Below are positions 53,619 to 63,398 of a DNA stretch of 64,000 nt, in pieces; within the stretch, counting starts at the first letter, position 1; each line of letters starts with the position of its first letter. Origin of the DNA: Aliagarivorans taiwanensis DSM 22990. Its GTDB lineage: Bacteria > Pseudomonadota > Gammaproteobacteria > Enterobacterales > Celerinatantimonadaceae. The notes below the pieces were generated by a model. The model was not told the DNA's origin. It saw only the letters and a program-made list of their open reading frames with translations, and did no database searches. The DNA is taken from assembly GCF_000429505.1 (NCBI RefSeq), contig NZ_AUBZ01000001.1, positions 265,025-329,024 of the forward strand, given 5' to 3'. Made by a program: the position numbers and the translations under genes.

Positions 53619-54604
53619 CAGATATGCTCCTCTATACTTATGTCGCGCAAGCAGGCAACTGCGGTAGTTGTGGTTTGCTTTAAACAAGGCGTTGTGGTGT
53701 CGCAGCCAAACTGCTTGAACTGACAACGGGGATGGAACTTACAGCCACAGGGCAACTCAGTAAGCCGAGGCATGGAACCACTGATCTGCGATAAGCGCTT
53801 TTTCCTCACACCAATGCGAGGAATAGAGTCCATCAATCCAACGGTATAGGGGTGCTGAGGATGTTTAACGATATCGTGCACCTTGCCGATTTCCACGACC
53901 TCTCCGGCATACATAACCGCTACTCGATCGCACACCTCTGCAATCACTCCCATATCATGGGTGACCAGCATGACGGTGGTGCCGTGTTGCTTACAAAGCC
54001 TCTTTAGCAATTGTAATACTTGCGACTGCACCGAGACATCCAGCGCCGTTGTAGGCTCATCGGCGATCACAATGAACGGATCCACGCATAGCGCGAGTGC
54101 AATCACGATACGCTGTCTCATTCCGCCCGAGAACTGATGGGGATATTGCTTAATACGTTCAGCTGCCTGCGCAATTCCGACCTCTTCAAGCAGCGCAATA
54201 GCTTTTTCCAGCGCCTCAGACTGACTCAAAGGTAAGTGAGTGAGAATAGTCTCGGTTAGCTGCTCTTCGATGGTTAATACAGGATTTAAGCTGGTAAGTG
54301 GGTCTTGAAAAATGGCCGAGATCTCTTTGCCTCGCAAAGCCTGTCGGGAGGCATCATCGAGGTTGTCGATGCGTTGGCCTTGATACACAATCTCGCCAGC
54401 GGTAATGGCAGCACTGTCATCCAAAAGCCCCATAATTGCCGAACCCGTGAGCGACTTGCCCGCCCCCGACTCGCCGACAACGCCAAGGATTTCACCCTGA
54501 CACATATCAAAGCTGATATCCCGCAGCGCCTTAATTGCGCCCTTACGATGAGAGAACTCTAAGCACAGCCCCTTCACCGATAAAATGACTTGTTTATCGT
54601 CCAT
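53618..54604 (-). CDS. Peptide/nickel-type ABC transporter ATPase (DppD/OppD-like)
   Basis: 328 residues: Walker A GESGAGKSLT (the last K-S-L variant is usual in DppD), Q-loop FQDPLTSLNP, signature FSGGMRQR, Walker B VIADEPTTALD and the C-terminal CGCKFHPRC extension. Heterodimer partner of the next ATPase. Four bases separate it from the permease gene upstream. Confidence 0.93.
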   Translation of the reverse strand: MDDKQVILSVKGLCLEFSHRKGAIKALRDISFDMCQGEILGVVGESGAGKSLTGSAIMGLLDDSAAITAGEIVYQGQRIDNLDDASRQALRGKEISAIFQDPLTSLNPVLTIEEQLTETILTHLPLSQSEALEKAIALLEEVGIAQAAERIKQYPHQFSGGMRQRIVIALALCVDPFIVIADEPTTALDVSVQSQVLQLLKRLCKQHGTTVMLVTHDMGVIAEVCDRVAVMYAGEVVEIGKVHDIVKHPQHPYTVGLMDSIPRIGVRKKRLSQISGSMPRLTELPCGCKFHPRCQFKQFGCDTTTPCLKQTTTTAVACLRDISIEEHI

Positions 54605-54608
54605 GTTG

Positions 54609-55580
54609 TTATCTCAATTTGGGGTTTAACACATCGCGGATCCAATCACCCACCAGGTTCACACACAGCGCAAGCACCACCAGAACCATCGCAGGAAACA
54701 GCACCACCCACCATTGGCCGGAGAACAAATACTGATTGCCCTCGTTAATCAGGGTGCCTAACGAAGGCTGATTGGGCGGCATTCCAACCCCCAGAAACGA
54801 AAGCGTGGCCTCGGTTAGCACCGCCAAAGCAATATGTAAGGTGCCAATCACTAAAACCGGACTAATGGTATTGGGTAGGATGTGTTTGAACATGATGCGT
54901 GCCGAACTACTGCCCATAACCCGCGCAGCTTGCACATACTCTTTACCGCTCTCAAGCAATGCCGCTCCCCGAACGGTCCGAGCATACTGCATCCAGCCTG
55001 TTGCAGTGATGGAGAAAATAATCACATATACCGAGATATCACCGTGCATTTCCTTAGGGAAAATACCGCGCGCCACACCACTAACCAACAACGCAAACAT
55101 GATGGTGGGAAAACTCAACATGGCATCGGCGATGCGCATAATGAGCGCATCAACTTTACCGCCAAAGTAGCCACTGATAAGCCCAAGTACCACACCCAAC
55201 ACCAGAGACAGCAGCACACTGACAAAGCCAACCATCAAGGAAATTCTTACGCCATAAAGTAGCAGCGAGTAAACATCTCGCCCTTGGATATCGGTACCCA
55301 AAATGAACCGGCTATCACCGCTGTCGGTCCAAACTGGCGGGATTTCCGAGTCAAACAAGCTAAACGAAGTGGGGTCAAAGGGGTTGGTTGGCGCAAACAA
55401 ATCAGCGCCTAAACCTAAGATAAGGATGACCGCCATAACAATGAAAGAAACAATGGTGACCTTCGAATTGCGTAGGCTGTATACAATATCGCTATCCCAC
55501 ACAGAGGAGACAATGTCCGTCATTTTTGCGCCCCAGCGCCGCTTTAATGAAGGCTCTTGAGTTGCTATCAAATCGTTCAT
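54609..55580 (-). CDS. Peptide-type ABC permease (DppC/OppC-like)
   Basis: 323 residues, about six helices. The EAA loop is AARVMGSSSARIMFKHILPN, followed by EATLSFLGVGMPPNQPSLG. The N-terminal cytoplasmic stretch precedes the OppC_N helix. Ten bases separate it from the partner permease. Confidence 0.92.
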   Translation of the reverse strand: MNDLIATQEPSLKRRWGAKMTDIVSSVWDSDIVYSLRNSKVTIVSFIVMAVILILGLGADLFAPTNPFDPTSFSLFDSEIPPVWTDSGDSRFILGTDIQGRDVYSLLLYGVRISLMVGFVSVLLSLVLGVVLGLISGYFGGKVDALIMRIADAMLSFPTIMFALLVSGVARGIFPKEMHGDISVYVIIFSITATGWMQYARTVRGAALLESGKEYVQAARVMGSSSARIMFKHILPNTISPVLVIGTLHIALAVLTEATLSFLGVGMPPNQPSLGTLINEGNQYLFSGQWWVVLFPAMVLVVLALCVNLVGDWIRDVLNPKLR

Positions 55581-55590
55581 AAGTTTCTCC

Positions 55591-56556
55591 TCAGCTGACT
55601 TTTATCCGCGGGTCTACCAGCAGATAAATCAGATCGACAAAGGTGTTAATGACAACAAACATGATGGCGACAATAACCAGATAGGCCGATATCACCGGGA
55701 TATCTACGTAGTTAACCGCTTGGATAAACAGCAACCCCATCCCAGGCCACTGGAAGATGGTCTCCGTGACCACCGCAAAGGCGATCAAACCGCCAACTTG
55801 CAGGCCAATGATTGTCACAACAGGTAGAATAGAGTTCTTTAGTACATGTTTGTACTTGATGCTTCTTTCAGATATGCCGCGCGCCTTGGCAAACCGAATA
55901 TAGTCTGCACGCATGGTTTCTTGTATTTCACTTTTTAGCAGCCGCATGATCATGGTTATCATGAACAAAGACAGAGAGATTGCGGGCAACAGCACCGCTT
56001 TCAGCCCGGATAGCGTAAGCAGCCCAGACGACCAATAGCCGAACTCGACTATCTCACCACGTCCATGGGAGGGGAGCCACTTAAGCCATACCGAGAACAC
56101 CACTATCAGTAAGATCCCCGCAACAAAACTCGGTAAGGAAACCCCAACCAACGATAGGATCTGCACCGTGTTTTTCATCAGTCCATTGCGCGAATAGGCA
56201 GACCACACTCCAAGTAAAATGCCCACCACCAGCGATATCACCACCGCAACAAACACCAACTCCAGGGTGGCAGGCAATCGCTCTATGATGAGCGATAACA
56301 CATCAGATTTGTTGTAGTAGGAGATCCCAAAGTTGCCCTGAGCCATGTTCTTAACAAATCGGGTGTATTGAACAATGACCCCATCGTTTAGACCCAATGA
56401 CTCTCTTAGCTCATCCCGTTCTTGCTGGGTTGCGTTTTCAGAGATCATCCCCTCGATGGGGTCTCCGACAAACTGAAACATCACGAAGGAGAGGAATGCC
56501 ACCACCAGTACGATGCCGATGGCTTGAGCTGCTCTTTTCAGTAAAAATACAAACAT
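55591..56556 (-). CDS. Peptide-type ABC permease (DppB/OppB-like)
   Basis: 321 residues, six helices, with the signature ADYIRFAKARGISERSIKYKH (EAA loop) and ETIFQWPGMGLLFIQAV. Forms the channel with the DppC-like permease. Confidence 0.92.
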   Translation of the reverse strand: MFVFLLKRAAQAIGIVLVVAFLSFVMFQFVGDPIEGMISENATQQERDELRESLGLNDGVIVQYTRFVKNMAQGNFGISYYNKSDVLSLIIERLPATLELVFVAVVISLVVGILLGVWSAYSRNGLMKNTVQILSLVGVSLPSFVAGILLIVVFSVWLKWLPSHGRGEIVEFGYWSSGLLTLSGLKAVLLPAISLSLFMITMIMRLLKSEIQETMRADYIRFAKARGISERSIKYKHVLKNSILPVVTIIGLQVGGLIAFAVVTETIFQWPGMGLLFIQAVNYVDIPVISAYLVIVAIMFVVINTFVDLIYLLVDPRIKVS

Positions 56557-56577
56557 ACCCTAACCGCCTCTAGCGTG

Positions 56578-58152
56578 TTATTTGACAGCTGCTCGCCATA
56601 AACGAACAACACTATCTGAGGTCTGGGGGACATCTAGGTTGGCACTTGCAACCCAAACAACTGGCTCGTAATGCATTGGGATGTAGGGAAGATCTTGCTG
56701 GGTTAACTGCAACGCGCTTTCCATCAGGCCAATCCGCTTGGCTTCATCCAACTCCCGGACGCCTTGCTCGATATACTCATCGACGATGGCATTTTTATAG
56801 TTGGGGATGTTAAAGGCACCAAAAATCGCACCATCTTTAGAGTGAATAAGCTGCTGGGTAATACTGTAAGCATCAACCAAAGGCAGGTTCGCCCAGCCCA
56901 ATACGCCGATATCTGTTTTGCCTTGATCGCGGATCACTGAGTAGGTGCTGCGAGTATGCATGTTCAAGTCAGCATTTACCCCCACCCGTGCCCAGAAGCT
57001 CTGAACTGCAGCGCACCATTGCTCAGCGTTTAAATAAGCACCTTGCACGCAGTCGAAAGCCAGGTTGAAGCCATCTGGGTAACCCGCTTCAGCCAGTAGT
57101 TGTTTGGCCTTTTCAGGGTTATAGTCGAGCGCAATATCGTTGGCGGCGTTATAACCGGCGATCAATGGCGAGATATACGCATTAGAAACTGATGTCATTT
57201 TCCGCATGATCTTCTCAACGATCAGGTCTCGGTTGATAGCATGCATTAATGCCTGTCTGACGCGTACATCTTGAAGTGGATTCTCATTAAAGGTATTGCT
57301 AGCAATGAGCGAGTCGCTCATATTTAGCGTGATAAAATCGACCCGCATCGACGGCTGAATCATCACCTCAATGTTGTTTTGACGCTCCAAGCGAGGAATG
57401 TCCTGCAATGGCACATCAGTGGTAAGAGAAAACTCACCAGAGATTAATCCAGCCAAGCGGGTGGCATCCGAAACGATGGGCTTAAAATCAATCCGATCGA
57501 TATTGTGCTGCTTATCTGCGCTATTCCACCAATCGTCATTCACCACCAGTGTCATGCCAGCATCGCGGCGACGCGATACCAACTTGAATGGCCCGGTACC
57601 ATTGGTGTTGTTGGTGGCATAGCTCTCGGTGCCGTTGCTCATGCTGCTCGGTGCCAGTGCGCCATTTTCCACCATCCATTCAAGATCCATCATCAAGATG
57701 CCGGTTAGCTCATTTAGTACCATTGGCGAGTAAGGGACGGTTGTAAGGGCAACTTCATAATCAGAGATCTTGGTAGCGCCAGTAACAGAAGACGCATTCC
57801 CGCGAATACCTGAATCTTTATGGATTACCCGCTCAATCGAAGCCACCACATCATCGGCATCAAAGGCATTGCCGTTGTGAAAACGCACCCCTTCGCGCAA
57901 GGTAAACTGGATGGTTTGCTCATCCACCTGCTGCCATGAGGTGGCCAATGCAGGGGCTATCTTGTAGTTCTCGTCCCATTCCACCAATCCCTCATAGATA
58001 TGGTTTTGAAACGCTAGCGCCTGAGTAGATGCAAAAGCATAGGGATCTAGTGTGGGAATATCTGCTTTATCAGTCCAGGTAACGCGATTTTCAGCATGGG
58101 CATTGACCAAGCAGGTGCCTAATAGTCCCGCCAGAATAAGCAACTTCTTCAT
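56578..58152 (-). CDS. Periplasmic substrate-binding protein of the peptide-type ABC transporter
   Basis: 524 residues with a signal peptide (LLILAGLLGTCLVNAHA). SBP family 5 signatures are present: LDPYAFASTQALAFQNHIYEGL, FTLREGVRFHNGNAFDADDV, RQALMHAINRDLIVEKIM and NPEKAKQLLAEAGYPDG. First gene of a seven-gene operon with two ATPases, two permeases and two amidohydrolases. The substrate is probably a cyclic amide, heterocycle or modified peptide and not a plain dipeptide; this is inferred from the amidohydrolases. Confidence 0.9.
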   Translation of the reverse strand: MKKLLILAGLLGTCLVNAHAENRVTWTDKADIPTLDPYAFASTQALAFQNHIYEGLVEWDENYKIAPALATSWQQVDEQTIQFTLREGVRFHNGNAFDADDVVASIERVIHKDSGIRGNASSVTGATKISDYEVALTTVPYSPMVLNELTGILMMDLEWMVENGALAPSSMSNGTESYATNNTNGTGPFKLVSRRRDAGMTLVVNDDWWNSADKQHNIDRIDFKPIVSDATRLAGLISGEFSLTTDVPLQDIPRLERQNNIEVMIQPSMRVDFITLNMSDSLIASNTFNENPLQDVRVRQALMHAINRDLIVEKIMRKMTSVSNAYISPLIAGYNAANDIALDYNPEKAKQLLAEAGYPDGFNLAFDCVQGAYLNAEQWCAAVQSFWARVGVNADLNMHTRSTYSVIRDQGKTDIGVLGWANLPLVDAYSITQQLIHSKDGAIFGAFNIPNYKNAIVDEYIEQGVRELDEAKRIGLMESALQLTQQDLPYIPMHYEPVVWVASANLDVPQTSDSVVRLWRAAVK

Positions 58153-58182
58153 GTTTCTTCCTTGTTAGGTTTTTCCTCCCAA

Positions 58183-58219
58183 GATTGTATACAAAGTGCA
58201 TGCCCATACGCATACAATC
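58183..58219 (-). promoter_or_regulatory. Candidate operator of the ABC/amidohydrolase operon
   Basis: GATTGTAT (58183-58190) and ATACAATC (58212-58219) form an inverted repeat. Within it is the perfect palindrome TTGTATACAA (58185-58194), a shape bound by several GntR-family repressors. It lies 30 bp before the binding-protein ATG; no GntR gene is in the window. The rest of 58153-58479 is A+T-rich with no gene. Confidence 0.5.
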
Positions 58220-58479
58220 AAGTTATCTTGTTGTTTTATAAGATTTATTTCATCACAGCACCAAGCAGCCATTTCTCTACAATGCTCATTTTTGATGCAA
58301 TTAAAGTATTTGCTGCACTTTAATTGATCATATTTAATATCAATGAGTTAGAGATCAGTTATGGCAGGGAATGAAGCCCCAGTTTAACTGAGCAAATTGG
58401 GGCAAAAGAATCTTGTTTTCGTTGGTTGGGCAAACTAGCAGGAAGACCATGCTCGGCCAAGCTTGTGAATACGAGAAGG

Positions 58480-59382
58480 CTAACGAACCGACTCATGGGT
58501 TGATACATACCCTTGTAAAAACTCCACAAATAGCTGCAAGCGCGTTGAATGACCAATCTTAGGTGGATAGACCATCCACACCTGCCGTGGCTCGATTTGA
58601 TAGTCGCTAAGTAGCCGCTGCAAGCGGCCTTCTTTTACATCGTCCCACAGCAGATGCTCGGGGATGCGGATCACCCCTTGCCCGCTGAGTGCGACGGCGC
58701 GCAAGATGTTGTTATCGGCCACCGAGAGCCAACCTTGGGCCTCGATAACCTCGGTTTGGCCGTAGCGTTGGAACTGCCAGTCGCGCCACTCGGGAAAGGC
58801 CAAGCACTCCAGCTCTGTTAGGTCGCTCGGACGCTGCGGAACTGGGTTGGCAGCCAGATACTCGGGAGATGCCACCACCCAGTGGCTATAGGGCATCAGT
58901 TTGCGGGCAATCATGTTCTGCGGCGGATGCTCGGTAACCCGAATCGCCAAGTCGAAGTTGCGCTGGTTTAAGTTTTCCAGTTGATGACCCACCTCTATCT
59001 CGAAGCTCACCTCCGGATAGCGCTGCTTAAACTGCTGACAGGCATTAACCAATATGGTTTGGGCAAACACCGTGGGCGCGGTGATACGCAACACCCCAGC
59101 GACATCTTGGTCGCTGTGTTGCAGCTCGCGCTCCAGCTCTACCAAGCCGCTGTGCATGGCCTGCGCCTGTAGCAGTACCTTTTGCCCCTCGGTGGTTAGC
59201 CGCACCTTGCGGGTGGTTCTGACCAGCAACTGGCTGCTGAGGTCGCGCTCCAGGCTGCGGATCTGCTGCGACAAATAGCTGCGCGAGATGCCCAGTTGCT
59301 CGGCGGCTTTGGAAAAACTCAGCTGCTGGGCAACTTCATAGAACAGCAGCATCCGTTCCAGTTTTTTGTGGTGTTTGCTCAT
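58480..59382 (-). CDS. LysR-family transcriptional regulator
   Basis: 300 residues. The winged helix is at the N-terminus (LSFSKAAEQLGISRSYLSQQIRSLERDLSSQLLVRTTRKV), followed by a type 2 periplasmic-binding-fold ligand domain. It is divergent from the aldo-keto reductase gene (148 bp apart), the usual arrangement for a LysR and its target, so it probably regulates that gene and perhaps itself. Confidence 0.92.
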   Translation of the reverse strand: MSKHHKKLERMLLFYEVAQQLSFSKAAEQLGISRSYLSQQIRSLERDLSSQLLVRTTRKVRLTTEGQKVLLQAQAMHSGLVELERELQHSDQDVAGVLRITAPTVFAQTILVNACQQFKQRYPEVSFEIEVGHQLENLNQRNFDLAIRVTEHPPQNMIARKLMPYSHWVVASPEYLAANPVPQRPSDLTELECLAFPEWRDWQFQRYGQTEVIEAQGWLSVADNNILRAVALSGQGVIRIPEHLLWDDVKEGRLQRLLSDYQIEPRQVWMVYPPKIGHSTRLQLFVEFLQGYVSTHESVR

Positions 59383-59530
59383 CGATACCTTCCTGCTATA
59401 CCCGCATCAATTCTACACAATCGAATTTTTTTGTTTGTTATACCAAACAGTGTTTTCACTTTTAATGGCTTTTTCCCACACCGCAGCGGCGTATACTTTG
59501 CTGTAAATTCTGATACTTAACAGGTGAAAC

Positions 59531-60514
59531 ATGGAATATCGTCGCTTAGGAAACAGTGGTCTTCAGGTCAGTGAAGTGGGCCTGGGTTCGTGGGTAACCT
59601 TTGGCAAGCAGGTCGACTTGGGCGCCGCCAAGCAGATCATGACCAAAGCCTACGATGCGGGCATCAACTTCTTCGATAATGCCGAGGGCTACGAAGCCGG
59701 TGAGAGCGAGCGCTTGATGGGTCAGGCCATCGATGAGCTGGGCTGGAGCCGCGACAGCTACGTGGTATCGAGCAAGGTGTTCTGGGGCGGCGACAAGCCC
59801 ACCCAGCGCGGCCTAAGCCGCAAGCACGTATTCGATGCCTGCCACGCCGCCCTTAAGCGCCTGCGCGTCGACTACCTCGACCTGTACTACTGCCACCGCC
59901 CAGATATCGACACCCCGATCTACGAAACCGTGCGCGCCATGCACGACTTGGTCAGCCAAGGCAAGGTGATGTACTGGGGCACCTCTGAGTGGAGCGCTCA
60001 GCAGATCACCGAAGCGTGGGCCGTGGCCAAGGCCGAAAACCTGCACGCGCCAGTGATGGAACAGCCGCAGTACAACATGCTAATCCGCGATAAAGTGGAG
60101 GCCGAATACCTACCGCTGTACTCGCTGACTGGCCTCGGCACCACCATCTTCTCACCACTGGCCAGCGGCCTACTCACCGGTAAGTACCTGAAGGGCATTC
60201 CAGAGGACAGCCGACTGAGCCTGCCCGGCTACGAATGGCTGCGCGATATGCTGATGGGTGAGAACAACAAGCTTGAGCAGATTGCCCAACTTAACCAACT
60301 GGCCGCAAGCCTGGGCATGCCGCTGCACCACTTAGCGCTTAACTGGTGCCTGCGTACACCGCATGTTAGCAGTGTGATTTTGGGTGTATCTAAGCTGGAG
60401 CAGCTAGACGACAACCTGCAGGCGCTCACCCTGAAAGGCCAGATCGGCGATGAGATTTGGCAGCAGGTGGATGAGATCTTGGGGAACAAACCGGCAGGTC
60501 CAGAGCGTTTCTAA
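59531..60514 (+). CDS. Aldo-keto reductase (Kv-beta/YghZ type)
   Basis: A 327-residue TIM barrel. The catalytic tetrad is in FDNAEGYEAG (Asp, Tyr), SSKVFWGG (Lys) and YYCHRP (His). The NADPH site is in IFSPLASGLLTGKY and SSVILGVSKLEQLDDN. It matches the potassium-channel beta-subunit-like AKRs that reduce aldehydes such as methylglyoxal. Regulated presumably by the divergent LysR. RBS CAGGTG precedes the ATG. Confidence 0.92.
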   Translation: MEYRRLGNSGLQVSEVGLGSWVTFGKQVDLGAAKQIMTKAYDAGINFFDNAEGYEAGESERLMGQAIDELGWSRDSYVVSSKVFWGGDKPTQRGLSRKHVFDACHAALKRLRVDYLDLYYCHRPDIDTPIYETVRAMHDLVSQGKVMYWGTSEWSAQQITEAWAVAKAENLHAPVMEQPQYNMLIRDKVEAEYLPLYSLTGLGTTIFSPLASGLLTGKYLKGIPEDSRLSLPGYEWLRDMLMGENNKLEQIAQLNQLAASLGMPLHHLALNWCLRTPHVSSVILGVSKLEQLDDNLQALTLKGQIGDEIWQQVDEILGNKPAGPERF

Positions 60515-60547
60515 ACGCTAGCTTGAAAAAGCCTAATAAAGCGTGAG

Positions 60548-60606
60548 CGCTCACCCTTAAGAGCCCGATATCTGATGATATATTGGCGCTTTCGGTGAGC
60601 GTTTTT
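60548..60606 (+). terminator. Terminator of the aldo-keto reductase gene
   Basis: CGCTCACC (60548-60555) pairs with GGTGAGCG (60594-60601), followed by five T. The 38-nt loop holds a smaller ATATC/GATAT stem. Confidence 0.65.
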
Positions 60607-60652
60607 CTTTGGCTTCACCAAGTAATGACTACTAAGAAACAAGGATAAGCAG

Positions 60653-61282
60653 ATGGTCGATTTTCGTAGCGGCAGTTGGATTAACCCACCCAAGCAGTTT
60701 GACGTGAGCACTGATGCCGTCTCGATTACCACCGAGCCGGGTACCGATTTTTGGCAACGCTCCTACTACGGCTTTCGCAACGACAATGCCCCAGCCCTGC
60801 AGATCCGCTCCAGCGATAACTTCACCTTTACCGCCAAAGTCAGCTTTGACTACCAAGCCCAATTCGATCAGTGTGGGCTGATTATCTACCTCGATAACGA
60901 GAACTGGTTTAAGGCCTCCATCGAGTACGAGAACGCCCAGTTCTCCCGCCTTGGCAGCGTGGTCACAAACCTGGGCTACTCCGACTGGGCCACCGCCGAT
61001 ATTCCCCTACCCCAAGCGATTTGGTACCGGCTAAGCCGCCGCGGCCCCGACTTTCTGATTGAGTCGTCCTTCGATGGCATCGAGTTTAAACAGATGCGTA
61101 TCTTCCACCTGCATAAACTCGGTGAAACCAGCGCGGAGATGGGTAAGTGCAACCCACCAATGCCTGCTGAGAGTAAAGTGAGCTTTGGCGTATATGCCTG
61201 CAGCCCCACCGATTCATCGTTTACTGCGACGTTTACTGAGATGAGCTTGACCGATTGCCAGTGGTTGGCGCATCCGGTTTAG
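60653..61282 (+). CDS. DUF1349 (concanavalin-like) protein
   Basis: A 209-residue beta-sandwich protein (GTDFWQRSYYGFRNDNAPAL, QFDQCGLIIYLDNENWFKA, SFDGIEFKQMRIFHL) matching DUF1349, a lectin/glucanase-like fold of unknown function. No signal peptide, so cytosolic. RBS AAGGATAAGCAG before the ATG. Confidence 0.85.
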   Translation: MVDFRSGSWINPPKQFDVSTDAVSITTEPGTDFWQRSYYGFRNDNAPALQIRSSDNFTFTAKVSFDYQAQFDQCGLIIYLDNENWFKASIEYENAQFSRLGSVVTNLGYSDWATADIPLPQAIWYRLSRRGPDFLIESSFDGIEFKQMRIFHLHKLGETSAEMGKCNPPMPAESKVSFGVYACSPTDSSFTATFTEMSLTDCQWLAHPV

Positions 61283-61449
61283 GCTTTTGCCGGGGAAGCT
61301 ATCCCTTTTACCTGAGACCATACCTTCTTTCGCATTCACAGTTTTCAATTGTCTAGATAAGCCTTTGTTGAATATGGATTAACCCAAGTGATAACCTATC
61401 CATCAATTGTTGAATACTTGAGAACTACTCTGTTTAAAGAGGGCTTTGG

Positions 61450-63126
61450 ATGGCAAATTTACTAGATTGGAACACGTTGGATCATAAAGTTAAAGCATAC
61501 CTTGACCCAGATAATGGCATAGATACTGAGCAAAAAGCTTTTCCAGTTTTGATGGTTTCTTCATTGTTGAGTGTTTCAGACGAAGAGGCCGAAGATTCAA
61601 TTACAGATGGCTCAAAAGATCGAGGGGTCGATGCCGTTTTTGTCGATGATAGAGATGGCCGCAACTCAATTCATGTGTTTCAATTTAAGTACGTCGATAA
61701 TTTTGAGAATACTAAAAAGAATTTTCCTAGTGGGGAAATAGACAAACTAGTTTCATTCTTTGACGATCTTTTAGATGAGAATAAATCTCTGGAAAAAACT
61801 TGCAACCCATTACTGTGGAATAAAGTAAAGGAGATGTGGGTTGCTCTCAATAAGCCTAAGCCATCTATTGAGGTCCACTTTTGCGGCAATACGTTACCAA
61901 TGCAAGATGACGAGAAAGATAGAGCTGATTCATCTCTAGGCAAGTTCAAATACTTTAACATTCATCACCACAGCTTAGATTCAATCGTGGAAATGTTTGT
62001 TGATAAAAAGTCTGCAGTTATTAACAACCAGATACAGGTAGTAGACAAAGACTATTTCGATCGAACTGATGGCAGTATTCGTGGACTCATCTGCACAGTG
62101 GAAGCTACTGAAATTGTTAGAGTTATTACCGATCCTGAAAACCCAGAGCTCGTGCACAAAGAGATATTTAATGACAACGTTAGAGTTTACTTAAGCAGAA
62201 CAAACAAGATAAACAGAAAAATAATTCAAACTGCACTATCTGAAGACAACCCACTGTTCTGGTACCTAAATAATGGGATCACGATAACCTGTGATTCATT
62301 CTCTTACCCTAAAGGTAAAAGAGCACCAATGGTTGAGTTAAAAAACATCCAAATTGTTAATGGTGGACAGACATCTAACGCTTTGTTTGAAGCAAACCAA
62401 ATAGCACCTGAAAAGTTAGATGACGTACTAATACTTATACGTATAATTGAAACAAAGTCTCAGCCAGTGAGCCTCGCCATCGCCGAATCGACAAATAGCC
62501 AGACACCGATCAAGAGTCGTGACTTGCGTTCTAACGATGATATTCAAAAGAAGCTTGAAGAAGCTTTTGAGGGAATGGGACTGTTCTACGAACGTAAACT
62601 AAATCAACATTCAGACAAACCGAAAACCTACAGAATAGATGCGTTGACAGCGGGACAAGCCCATTTGGCATATGGACTAGAACTGCCAGAAGTAGCTAAA
62701 AAAGATCGAGGGAGAATATTCTCAGACTTGTATGAACAAGTATTCACAGATGAACTTACCGCCGACGATTTGTTATGCTCAATAAAAATACTTAACGTTA
62801 TAGAGGGCATCAAGAAAAAACTTCAGTCATCTATTAGAAAGCAAGAGAAGTTCGAGCTAGACCATCTATTCCTCATAGATGGCGCCTACCATACTCTATT
62901 CGCAATAGGTCAGATTTGTGATGAGAGAAATATTGACAGATTGAATTTCGAAGAGGCAATCAAGCTGGTACCTTTAGCCATATCCTATGTTTCCGAGCTC
63001 GTCATCGAGACTCAAAACAAAGATGAGTCTTTCTCTTTTAACAGATATTTTAAAGACGCGAAAACTAAGACCAAAGTTGCGTCACTCATTCAAAACAAAG
63101 AGCGAGAAAACACTTCACAAGTGTAA
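61450..63126 (+). CDS. AIPR-family protein (abortive-infection type)
   Basis: 558 residues. The N-terminus has a PD-(D/E)xK-like nuclease core: DRGVDAVFV (Asp61) and FQFKY (Gln78, Lys80). The middle carries the AIPR signature (FWYLNNGITITCDSF, IQIVNGGQTSNALFEA). Such proteins occur in phage-defence and restriction loci. The gene is A+T-rich compared with its neighbours, stands alone, and is not linked to a modification enzyme here, suggesting transfer. RBS GAGGG precedes the ATG. Confidence 0.82.
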   Translation: MANLLDWNTLDHKVKAYLDPDNGIDTEQKAFPVLMVSSLLSVSDEEAEDSITDGSKDRGVDAVFVDDRDGRNSIHVFQFKYVDNFENTKKNFPSGEIDKLVSFFDDLLDENKSLEKTCNPLLWNKVKEMWVALNKPKPSIEVHFCGNTLPMQDDEKDRADSSLGKFKYFNIHHHSLDSIVEMFVDKKSAVINNQIQVVDKDYFDRTDGSIRGLICTVEATEIVRVITDPENPELVHKEIFNDNVRVYLSRTNKINRKIIQTALSEDNPLFWYLNNGITITCDSFSYPKGKRAPMVELKNIQIVNGGQTSNALFEANQIAPEKLDDVLILIRIIETKSQPVSLAIAESTNSQTPIKSRDLRSNDDIQKKLEEAFEGMGLFYERKLNQHSDKPKTYRIDALTAGQAHLAYGLELPEVAKKDRGRIFSDLYEQVFTDELTADDLLCSIKILNVIEGIKKKLQSSIRKQEKFELDHLFLIDGAYHTLFAIGQICDERNIDRLNFEEAIKLVPLAISYVSELVIETQNKDESFSFNRYFKDAKTKTKVASLIQNKERENTSQV

Positions 63127-63174
63127 GAACCATTTGGTAACGCGTTTCTCAAGTTAGATAACATTGCTTAAACT

Positions 63175-63366
63175 GTGGGCTACTTTGTTTCCGCTATTGC
63201 ACTTCCCTTATCTTTCGCCTTGTTACCATCAGGCTTTTGGGTTTACATAACGACTCAAAAGCTGACAAGAAATCAAAAGTGGGGAGCCTTACTTCTGCCT
63301 GCATGCTTCATTCTGATTTTTCTCTGCTTACTATATTGGTCAGCTCTATACGGTGAGAGCTTCTAA
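63175..63366 (+). CDS. Possible small two-helix membrane protein
   Basis: 63 residues from a GTG directly after an in-frame stop, without a clear RBS. Two hydrophobic stretches (ALPLSFALLPSGFWVYI and LLPACFILIFLCLLYWSAL) flank a basic loop (TTQKLTRNQKWG). It could be a real small protein or the remnant of a longer gene. Weakly supported. Confidence 0.35.
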   Translation: MGYFVSAIALPLSFALLPSGFWVYITTQKLTRNQKWGALLLPACFILIFLCLLYWSALYGESF

Positions 63367-63398
63367 TAAAGGCTCGTTGTCACACAAGGAAGAACTTC

